64,000 bases of DNA, taken from Pampus argenteus. Taxonomy: Eukaryota > Chordata > Actinopteri > Scombriformes > Stromateidae. Below the pieces are notes generated by a model. That model was given only the letters and a program-made list of their open reading frames with translations, was not told the DNA's origin and made no database searches. Where the stretch lies: assembly GCA_036937835.1 (NCBI GenBank), contig CM072876.1, positions 13,532,501-13,596,500 of the forward strand, given 5' to 3'. Below, in pieces: positions 25,401 through 34,330 of this stretch. The translations under genes and the position numbers were made by a program. The number at the start of each line of letters is the position of its first letter. The first letter of the stretch is position 1.

Positions 25401-28258
25401 CTATTAAGATCTCATTTATGGATGAACAAATAGGTTGTTAAAAACCTAATAAATGATAATACAGAAAGCAAATGACCTATGTGCAGGGCCACTGATATCA
25501 AACCATAAATACAGGTGAGTGTACTCAGACATGTTATGGTGCCTTCACACACCACATCAGGCACCACGAAAAAACAGGTGTCAAATAACCTGAGTGCAAC
25601 CAGTATCTGTTCATCATAAAACTGATACCTTTTGCGTGGCTGAGCTGCTGCCTCTATTCTATTCATACCCGACTATGACACGTTTCATAACTGCTCCAGG
25701 TGCCGAGTGGAAGAGCTGGTGGCCGCCGCTTCCCGGCTACTGGTGGTCGTCTCACGTTCCCTGCATGAAAGCCTACACCTCTGTCAGGCTGCTGGAGAAC
25801 GTGGAAAACCTTCTCGCACTAATAATGGTGCAAACACCAATAAACCAGAGGCTCCAGCAGGCGAATGAGGCCGCTGCTGCAAAGATAAAATGTATAGTGT
25901 AAAATAAACGTGTGTCCTTTCACAGTTTGAGGTTGTATTTAAGTAGAGCTGAACTTAACCGTTCCTTCAATTATTGATCAATCTCATGATTATTTTCTTA
26001 ATTGTTTGGTCTATACGTGTTAAGTCTTTGGTTCTCTGCAACATGTCTCTGTGTCTGGAAACCTATTCAATGTATGTCACACTGTATCCACCATTAGTGC
26101 TTTAAGATTTTACTTCTTTCGATGTACGTCGGGACCGCAGTCGCTTTTACATCGAAGTCGGGACATGAAAGAATTTTATAAGTTAACCGTTTAACAAGCA
26201 GTAGAAAGTGTTAGTTTAAGATGGCGGCTGTTGATTTCACCGGCTCGACGACTCTCTTAAAATTACTCATCTGTAGCCGATTAACTTTGATTGTGAGTTG
26301 GCGAAACCACAAAACAGGAATGTAACCCTTACAGCAACTTCACACAGGCCTAAATAACAGATAGTAGCCAACAACACAGCTGTTATCAATAAATATGACA
26401 ATTTTTGAATGTTGGGACTACTAACTATATTAATACTGAATATTACTGAATCATGTCAAGCAAACCACTAAATAATATTGATAATATATGAGCTCTTCTA
26501 CACAAAACTAGACAAGTTGACACATTTAACTGACCGAGAAAAAAACCTGCATTATTTTATCTGACTATATTAAACAAGATATGGTTGCGATTGGTACAAT
26601 CAGGGCTGTAGATTCATTTATACAAAATAAAACGGATCAGCAAAATCCTAATTCAACGCTCTGCCCTATTTGCATGTGCAGATTTGTGCACAGTCTCCCC
26701 TTATTCAGGATTTGATATGCGGAGATGGAAATAACTGACAGAGGAGCACACGGCTATGACACTCAAGCCATACATATTTATGCTTATAGCTTCAGTGATC
26801 AAATTAAATAGCACTAACGGCACTGAAATCAGGTTAGAGTTTCTGAGGCTTTGCAATTGAGCTCTGGACTGCAGCAAAGCGTAAAGTAACTGGTGAAGAA
26901 GAGAGGTAGGTCTGTTGGAGGGCAAAAGCACAAACGCTCAGACTGATGTTTGCTGTCTGAATATCAGTATTACATCTGGATAAAACTGAAGGCTCCCTTT
27001 TGAATTTGAATTCTGGTTATCTAACTGGAGGTAAGACGTCGTGTTGTGCAGCCTGTGCATACGGGGTGTTTTTTTCTCGCCGAGTATGCGATGCAGCTAT
27101 ACGTCATTCATTTAGGCTGCCAGCCTTTTAGTGGCCTGTCGAGAGAAGATGGCTCTAATCACAGGCTGCAACACAGGAAAAACATCCCGCTGCAGCTCTT
27201 CCTGACACGAAGGCTTGTTGTCCCCGAGATGCAGGCGCGGCCACGGCTCCAACTCCAAACACATGCAACAGCATCTATACGTGTCCCACGACATCCTCAC
27301 CGTGGATGCAGCACAACATGTAAACGGTGGCTCAGATGACCTACATGTGTAATTTACTAAACCTGATCACGAGCGGAATCCCCGCGGTACGAAGTGAACC
27401 GACGGGGGAAATCGAGTCGGAGCGACGAACCGGCTGCCACGCAACACAAAACGCATTGTATTACCACGGACAAATAATAATAAACACGCAACAAAACAGC
27501 CTTTGTAGGTGGATAAAGCTTTGGTCTAAATATAGATATCGTGTCACCGTGTGCCTATGGCCGCGTACACAGGATGGGGGAAACCCTGCAATGCTGCTGC
27601 CGACAAACAATCGCTGCACTGTTAGAAATGCATAGATAACTAGATATGCTACGAAAAAAAACAACTATGAAATATGATGGAAAATTACCGTGCAGACGTA
27701 TTAATTTACAACATATAGCCTTTTCCACTAGGCAGCAGTACTTTCACATTCGCTTTGAAGTCATATCAACCTCCACAGTGTATTCTTACTAACCGATTAA
27801 ATAACAAAATAAATACACAAGTAGACTCTGGTGGATTAATTAACTTTGCAACAACAGAGAGAAATGTTTCGGCATATGGACAAACCCCCTCCCAGCATTA
27901 CGCACCACACAGTGATATCTCGGTGATTCTTCCTGCAAAGAAACAGAACAAAAAGTACAATTGTAGCCATAATTGTTCAGCAAATCTTATTGTTTCGCTG
28001 AAGTCACTAGAGAGTAAAACAATTTAGCAAAATTTAATATTTTTCTCAACAAGGAAAAACTAGCGTAGCTTATTCATAAACTAGATTCCCGAGAAAAATA
28101 CTTATGAGACAGAAAGCTAGCCAGCTTATTGGTAGCTAACGCTAGCTGAGCAGCTAGTTCGGCTAAATCCAGCCAGCAAGAAAAATAACATCGTTAAAAA
28201 AGGGAAAAGTAACCATACTCACGTCACTATCGACTTCGATATCATCGTTATCACTCAT
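19447..28258 (-). CDS. max: MAX, MYC-associated bHLH-leucine zipper transcription factor
   Basis: MAX dimerises with MYC, MXD, MNT and MGA proteins and binds E-box CACGTG in the nucleus. Minus-strand exons: 28258-28223 (MSDNDDIEVDSD), 22046-21939 (basic region, helix 1), 20530-20407 (helix 2, start of zipper; alternative start 20545) and 19634-19447 (rest of zipper and acidic C-terminus). Total 456 nt, 151 aa, the same length as the short human isoform. H19, E23 and R27, the E-box contact residues, are present in HHNALERKRRD. The tail has the conserved SAFDGGSDSSSESE followed by a basic KKLR near the stop. The 9-codon cassette exon that gives the 160-aa isoform should lie in the 6.2-kb first intron but I could not find it. 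The exon 2 donor is GTTGGT, a weak site. The gene converges on fntb, as in human. Confidence 0.96.
20407..20545 (-). CDS. max: max helix-2/zipper exon with tandem alternative 3' splice sites
   Basis: Exon coding ASRAQILDKA, then the TEYIQYMRRKN helix and on to LLEQQ. Minus-strand AG dinucleotides end at 20546, 20543 and 20531. Use of the last gives the human-like junction GEK-ASRAQ. Use of the first adds five codons, Gln-Ser-Thr-Lys-Gln, and of the second adds four; all keep the frame. The pyrimidine-rich stretch lies upstream of the first two AGs, so inclusion of the extra residues looks likely. They fall in the loop between helix 1 and helix 2. Confidence 0.8.
20999..21308. repeat. Short inverted-repeat element (AGGGCTGGGTAT termini) in max intron
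   Basis: Begins AGGGCTGGGTAT and ends ATACCCAGCCC, near-perfect inverted termini about 310 bp apart with no coding capacity. Elements with these ends are a common type of non-autonomous DNA transposon in fish genomes. It sits in the max intron between the basic-region exon and the zipper exon. Confidence 0.75.
22391..22415. repeat. (GAAA)6 microsatellite in max intron 1
   Basis: Six perfect GAAA units. Confidence 0.9.
25941..26045 (+). repeat. Partial AGAGCTGCAA-type element in max intron 1
   Basis: Begins GTAGAGCTGAACTTAACCG and continues with AATTATTGATCAATCTCATG and TTTGGTCTATACG, matching the ends of the dispersed family. The middle is missing. Confidence 0.4.
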
Positions 28259-28490
28259 TCTTCGATAAAATAGTCAAGTTTAAAGGGACGCGTGGCTAAA
28301 AAAACACCATGAATCAGTTTAGCACCAAGCGGCGCTCCAACGGACAAACTGCTAACTGCTCGCTGTGTTTGGACAGACCCGAGGAGGACCGTCTCCACGT
28401 GACTACACACCACACACCAAGCTGCCGCTGCACAGCACGCATGCGCGCCGCCGCGGGGGAATCTGGGAGGAGTAGTCACTCATGAAGGTT
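28259..28490 (-). promoter_or_regulatory. max: max promoter and 5' UTR with E-box
   Basis: The 230 bp before the max start codon are richer in CpG than the surroundings (28310-28470). CACGTG lies at 28396-28401 in the context CCACGTGAC, a perfect E-box of the type bound by MAX, USF and related factors. At 28455-28477 the minus strand has ACTACTCCTCCCAGATTCC, a degenerate relative of the ZNF143 motif. The transcription start is not known. Confidence 0.5.
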
Positions 28491-28699
28491 TTCCGTAGTA
28501 TTGAATAACTCTACCATACTTGATGGACTTTAAATGTAGAAATATTTACATTTGAGATGTTTTCAACATCTGCACGGCGGAAACTCCGATAAATTGTTTT
28601 AATATTAATCAAATAGCATGATTATTTTATTCATAAACAACAATGTCCATGAGTCATTGAGACTGCTTTCGACGTCACAACGCTTTTTTTCTTCCAGAC

Positions 28700-28719
28700 G
28701 CATTATGGGAATTGTAGTT
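28700..28719 (-). promoter_or_regulatory. Strong ZNF143 (SBS) binding motif
   Basis: The minus strand reads ACTACAATTCCCATAATGC, differing at one position from the classical vertebrate ZNF143/STAF consensus ACTACAATTCCCAGAATGC. It is about 440 bp upstream of the max start codon. ZNF143 sites are typical of CpG promoters and of chromatin-loop anchors with CTCF. Confidence 0.7.
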
Positions 28720-28976
28720 GGAGGCGTATTTGTATGTCAGTGGAGCTAAATAGGGCCATGGCCGAGACACGTGGATTTTAAAGAACACACTGAAGAAACA
28801 CAAACTCAGAGACACGCGTGTGTCCGGTTACAACGGCCTACAAATATGCACCAATCAGGTGCTTCCTTCCTCCTATCGCTTGAAATTTAGACTTTTTATT
28901 CTTTTTCTTTCTTATTGTTGTCCTTTATTCTCTGTCACTCCACATCTATATGACCGGACAGCTACAATAACATATG

Positions 28977-29319
28977 TAGAACTGAAACAATAATTAAATT
29001 AATCAATCGGTTGACTGACAGAAAATTGGCAATAATTTTGATAATTTAAGTTAAGAAAACAAATACACTGGTTCCTGCACCTAAAACATGATTATTTGGT
29101 GTTTTGTGTGTTTTTTTGTTTGTTGTTTTTTTGGGGGGATATTGTCTTTTAACGTTAGCAACAAACAAAGACAAAACAAGTAATCTGAAAATGGATCTGG
29201 GAGATTTTGATGGGCTTTTAATAATTTTCTGATATTTCATGCACAAAATGACTGCATAAACAAGAACATAAATGACAAATATTAATCAATAATGAAAATA
29301 ATTAGTTAGTTACAATCCT
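28977..29319 (+). repeat. AGAGCTGCAA-type element with altered interior
   Basis: 5' end GTAGAACTGAAACAATAATT followed by GACTGACAGAAAATTGGCAA, and 3' end AATCAATAATGAAAATAATT then AGTTACAATCC. The interior differs from other copies. Confidence 0.55.
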
Positions 29320-30628
29320 AAAAATCTGACATATATATCGATTACAATGCAGGACTCAGTTTCCACAACATATATTCAAGACTATTTTATATCCTGCTTG
29401 GGGGAAAAAACAAACTGTTTTATGTAGTGTGGGGGCTGGTCTCGGGACAAATTGCGAATAATCTACTCCAGTCTTCCCTTTTTCACAAAATAGTGCTGTA
29501 GATAAGGAGCTTACACTGTGGATTATTTATCTGCAACAGTGGATCAGTAAACATGTAAAAAAAAAAAAAAAAAACAGCTGGGAGCAGCCTCATCCATTCC
29601 CACAGCAGGTCAAGAGGCCACAACAGCTGCGGGCGACACCCTGCCCTCCATCATCCTCCCAGCAGACACAGAGCTTAGACCTGCACTGACCTTCATCCTG
29701 CCATCTCTTGCTCCACCTTCTAGCCCATTTAGATCATACTGTTTCTGTATCTGGGCTTCTCCGCCAATTTTACCCCCCATCTACCATTTTATAAAAGTCC
29801 TGCCGCGGCAGAGGCTAACAGGGTTACCCAGAAATATGGCCTGTAACAGTATAGCTTATTTAAAGGGTGACAACACAATAAAGCCAGGCTTTAATAATGC
29901 ATCTGTTGGGGTGAATCCTCTCTGTCTTCATGGATGACAGCAGGAAAGCATCTAGCTATTATTTGTGCATCACAATTGCATTTAAATGACCTCATGGCGT
30001 GGGTAATATCACTGGGGGAAAAAAAGAAAATATGGAAATAAGGCAGCACTCACAGAAACTGAGAATTTCTCATCTGACTTCTTGCCACACCCTTATTGTG
30101 ATCCCCTCCAGGCCTGAGCTGAGTTATGAAGTGTTTTAGCACCATTTCAGCCCATAATATTCAGGCTGCAGGGAGCTTATCAAGAGAAGACATTGATTAG
30201 CTGTGGCTGGGGCTGAAGGAGGAAAAAGTAGTAAAAAACCCAAGCATGTGAAGCACCAGACTGTAATTATAGCTGGAGAGGCTGATCAGTCCAGGCAGAG
30301 TCTCTCCCCTCCCCCCTATGTCCTTACTGGGCTAGCCTGGGCTCACCATTAAAATGCCCTCCTTTTGTCCCCTTCCAGTATATGATAGACTACACTAGAA
30401 GGGCCCCAGTATGCATTCACCCTTATAGATTTTAGTGTGTGTGTGTGTGTGTACTTTCCATTGTTGTCAGTGCATGACTTATGAAAGAAAGGGGGGTGTG
30501 TGTGTGTGTGGGCAGATAATGTAACTTACAAGTGATCAAATATGTAATGTATGATTCATGAACTTTGTGTGAGTGATGAAGTGTAGTGTCAGTGAATGCA
30601 CATACTGACGTTTACAGTAATACAGTAT

Positions 30629-30830
30629 AGAGCTGCAACAGTTAGTCAGTGATTAGTCTATGGAAAGAAAATTAATTATAGATAATTGAGTAATTTTTCA
30701 AGCCGAAATCACAAATATTTGATGGTTCCAGGTTCTCCAATGTGAGAATTTGCTGATTTTCTTGGTCTTACATGATAGCAAATTGAATATCTTTGGTTTC
30801 AGTATGTTCTCAGCTAAGAAAAAGAGTTTT
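30629..30830 (+). repeat. AGAGCTGCAA-type element, 3' truncated
   Basis: Starts AGAGCTGCAACAGTTAGTCA, has GATGGTTCCAGGTTCTCCAA and GAATATCTTTGGTTTC as in other copies, and stops at a TA microsatellite (30837-30861). Confidence 0.7.
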
Positions 30831-30873
30831 AAAAATTATATATATATATATATATATATATGGTGATGGTAAT

Positions 30874-31276
30874 TACCGTATTTTTCGGACTATAAGGCGC
30901 ATCTAAAATCATTCAAATTTCTCAAAAATCAACAGTGCGCCTTATGTACGACCTTTGGTTGTGTTTACTAACCTCGAACCGATTTTTTGGTGTACACATT
31001 ACGGCTAATAACGTATTACTCGGCGAGTCAGGAGCCTCGCAGAGGCCGGTATCATCACTGAACAGCCCGGTGACAGCAACGAGACTGACTGGGATAATGA
31101 CGAGAGAGATCCGGGCATGTTTGATGCAGAAATCGCACCACTTAAACTTGTATTTTTGTGTTAACCTACAACTGAGAGTTATTGTAAATTAGTTGAATAA
31201 AGTTCGACTTATCCGACACATGTTTTGTTTTCGCGCCTTATAATCCGATGTGCTTTGTAGTCCAAGAAATACGGTA
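30874..31276. mobile_element. Non-autonomous DNA transposon with 'TACCGTATTTTTCGGACTATAAGGCGC' type termini
   Basis: The left end reads TACCGTATTTTTCGGACTAT then AAGGCGCA. The right end is its imperfect inverse, finishing TAGTCCAAGAAATACGGTA. The element is 403 bp. Short internal repeats of the AAGGCGC/GCGCCTTA motif occur near both ends. An 85-codon open frame inside (30935-31192) has no recognisable transposase, so I call it a MITE-like element. The bases TA at each end could be the target duplication, but the superfamily is not assigned. Confidence 0.75.
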
Positions 31277-31554
31277 TATGTATGAGTGTGATTGAGGTTA
31301 AAGAAAGGAAGAAAAATAAGTAGAGTGGATTTTTTTTCCTAAATGGCAGCAGCAGAGAATGACTTATTGGAAGAGAAACTTACCTCTCTGTCTATCTTTA
31401 ACTTTCAAACAATCTCTTCATGACTCATGATTATTCACCAATAAGTCAAACAGAAAGTCGCCAGTGCAGTTTTTTCACTACATATATATGGCAATGACCT
31501 TTTCTTAGCAGAAACCAACCACAGATCCACCCACATTACTCCCTCCTGCTATTT

Positions 31555-31800
31555 ATAGTGCATACAGAAAGCATTCACATTTTGTTATGTTACAGCATTA
31601 GTCCAAAATAGAAATTAAATTAATTTTTTTCCCTCAAAATTCTACACGCAGCCTTCATGATCAAGCTCAAACTTGAGCTCAGGTGCTTTATGTTTCCACT
31701 GATCACTCTTGAGATGTTTCTACATCTTAACTGGCGTCCACCTGTGGTAAATTCAGTTGATTGGACGTGGACGAAATAAAACACTCATCATATTGGTTGA
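31555..31800 (+). mobile_element. Decayed 5' end of a Tc1-like transposon
   Basis: Ordered blocks match the leader of fish Tc1-like elements: CAGAAAGCATTCACATTTTG, TTATGTTACAGCATTA, GAGCTCAGGTGCTTTATG, CTTGAGATGTTTCTACATCT and CCACCTGTGGTAAATTCA, then GTTGATTGGACGTGG. The transposase frame that should follow is gone. The same leader is seen in a second copy inside slc10a1 (37405-37690). Confidence 0.7.
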
Positions 31801-32755
31801 TGTTACTTTAGAGGTCGATAATCTCAAACTAAATTTCAGTTAAATTGACACACAGTAAGGCTGGAGGCAGCTTTGACTGGAACTGGTCATCGAGCTTCTC
31901 TCGGGGCGCGACGCAGCACTACATGCATTAGGAGTCTCCCACTTTCATTCATACTCCTCCGCAGAGGATTTTGATTTCTATAGTCAGCAACAGCTGAATT
32001 TCATCAAGCCATCAGGAACATTGGCACAAAGCTTTAGAGTAACAATCTGCGAACTGTACGTAATAAATTTGTGATCATGTGCAGAGTTTGTTCCTGGCAA
32101 AAACCCTAATCTGCTGCGAGCCAGAACGCTGTCGCCAGCATGCATGGTGATACCATCGAAAAGTTCATTTAGCAGTAGAGCAAAGACTGTAGATTACTCG
32201 TGACTAGATCAACCATTTGATGTTTTTAAAGGTATAGGTGTTCTTTCTTATCTACATGTAGCAGATCAGGGGATGTATTTTTGTTCTATCTTAACAGTTT
32301 CATTATGTGAATAGTAATAAAAAAAATTGCAGCCTCCAGGTGTCGCTGGCAGAGCAAGAAAAGTTACAGCTTTTTTTTTTTTTTGACCTTTGCCCTCCTT
32401 CTAACGTGCCAACATTTAAAACAGAACCAGTTGCCGTTTAGATCGCAGCAGACATGATTTAGATTATTCTTCTCTTCATTTCATGACTCATTGTGGTTAC
32501 TGGTAAACAAGTGTTACGCACAGCAGCAGAGATGTCCACACACTGCAGACTCTTTTCACAGATGCCAGTTCTTCAAGGAATTGAAACAGCCGAGGAACAA
32601 CTTACTGCATCTCAGCTAGATGTTTTCTAGGCCTAAGAAATATATATATATATTTTTTTACTACTTTAGTCGTGGTGGTTTAAGTCGTTTTACTTTAGTC
32701 ACATCAGATATGAGGAGCTCTTCTGCTCTCTTTGCAAGCTGCAGATGTCAACTGT

Positions 32756-32769
32756 GCACTAGGTGGCAC
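32756..32769 (+). promoter_or_regulatory. CTCF-like site between max and slc10a1
   Basis: GCACTAGGTGGCAC closely matches the CTCF core CCACTAGGTGGCAG. A second weaker match, CCTCCAGGTGTCGCTG, lies near 32334-32349. Both are only motif matches. Confidence 0.4.
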
Positions 32770-34305
32770 TTCTGCACAGCTTTCACATGTCATCAGTGAC
32801 CGGCAGTAAAGAAACAACAACATGCAAGGACTAGATTTTTGTTCAGAAAGCACAGAAGAGAGAAAAGAAGAGGAACCTCTGACCCAACAGGTAACACAAT
32901 CAATGAAATATATCTGCAAACATATCTGTGAGCTTTAAAACCACAAACGGAGATAAACGTTTGTTTCTGGAGAATCCGCATGGGAGTTTTTTGGTTTTTT
33001 TTTTTTTTTTTTTTTTTTTTCACAAACTGACCTCCAGAAATAGGTGTGCAATTCTCACTTTCAGAACAGTCAAGTGTGTCAGTGTGTAGTTGTCAGACAC
33101 ATTTATGGAGCTCTGTGGTCTATTTTTTTTTCATATGTTTTTGTTTATTTTTATGAGTGCAAAATGGATTTAAAAAAAAAAAAAAAACATCCAGTGAAAG
33201 CAATTTGTCTGCACACAGCATGAGCATACCGGTAGGGAGGATGTGGTTGTCAACTATGGGAGATGGAGGTTAAGTTGGCATCGAAGCACAAAGGAGAGTG
33301 AGGTTTGAGAAAGGTAAAGCAGTCATGTACAGATTAACCAGATTCAAGTGACTTTCTGCAGAAAAAACAAATGTTTACTCCATCACAAAGGGGAACACTT
33401 TTATATCTTTGCATTGTTTGGTTAAATGTCAGGCTGCTGTAAACAGCATGAACTGTAAGTAAAGGAACATGTATGAGTGAATCGATATTTTGTCTTCCAT
33501 TCCCTGCCCATTGGACTGGAAAGATCAAGCTGCATTTTATATAATGCTGACAACAAAAACAAAAACAAAAAACAGAGTTTTCAGAAAGCTAAAATAAATC
33601 TCTAATTGAGCAAAAAAAAAAAAAAATCACAAATATATATCAATTTATATCCGTTTCCCAATTTTAAAATGATTCATTTTCTGGTTTGAGAACGTCTTGA
33701 CTGTGTAAAAGGACAAATATCTAACTGGAAAGCTTTACAATACAGGGAAGGTTATCAGGACCATATAATGTGTACTACGAGCTAGAGAAGATTGTGCTCC
33801 CTCTGATCACTGATTGATAAAAAAACGCTGCTTCACTAACACAAGAGCAGCCTTTCTGTGGGTGGAAGAAATAATGAGAGAATAATGAGTTTAAGAAACA
33901 ATGCAGAAAACACAGATAAATAAAAAGCCAACTTTGTTGTCAAAGTCAGGGGCAATGAAAAGTGTTTGATTTGAGGATCTCACAGGATGAGACGTTGCAA
34001 TATGTACTAGTTATATGGGAAAACATTCACCTATACAAAGAGCAGGATGAAGCACTATCTGCACTGCATTAATAAAGATACAACCTGCAGTTGCAGCGAA
34101 GAACAAGCAAATGCCTCGGAAAAAGGATTTTTGGATTTCTTATCTGGCAGCTTAAGCTTTGTCATGCTCTGATTGTTTGATTGTAGAATCAAAAAGAGAA
34201 GCTGGAGTATTTTTTTCATGACTGATGGACGAGGAAATAAGAAAGACCCGAAAATCATTGTTAGAACACACAACCTAATTTTCTTACTTGTTTCTCTGTC
34301 CTCAG

Positions 34306-34330
34306 GTGTTGCTCCTACAGAAAAGGCACC
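34306..34330 (+). other. slc10a1: slc10a1 5' UTR part of first coding exon, with two possible acceptors
   Basis: TTTCTCTGTCCTCAG ends at 34305 and GCTCCTACAG ends at 34320, so an acceptor precedes the start codon at 34331. This implies an upstream non-coding exon not identified here. The start context is GGCACCATGA. Confidence 0.5.

Larger units (their letters stand above)
22047..28222 (-). other. max: max intron 1 (6.2 kb)
   Basis: Large first intron. It holds a GAAA microsatellite (22391-22415), a partial AGAGCTGCAA-type element (about 25941-26045), an unexplained GC-rich patch (25680-25890) and a CpG-richer part (27060-27560) toward the promoter. The human gene has a 27-nt cassette exon here; I did not find a clear fish counterpart. 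Confidence 0.6.
28730..34300. other. Intergenic region between max and slc10a1
   Basis: 5.6 kb with no recognisable coding exon. It contains two AGAGCTGCAA-type elements (28977-29319, 30629-30830), a TA repeat (30837-30861), a 403-bp terminal-inverted-repeat element (30874-31276), a Tc1-like remnant (31555-31800), poly-A/T tracts, and a CTCF-like site at 32756-32769. A block at about 29560-30380 is free of obvious repeats and could be regulatory. A non-coding first exon of slc10a1 may also lie here. Confidence 0.6.
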
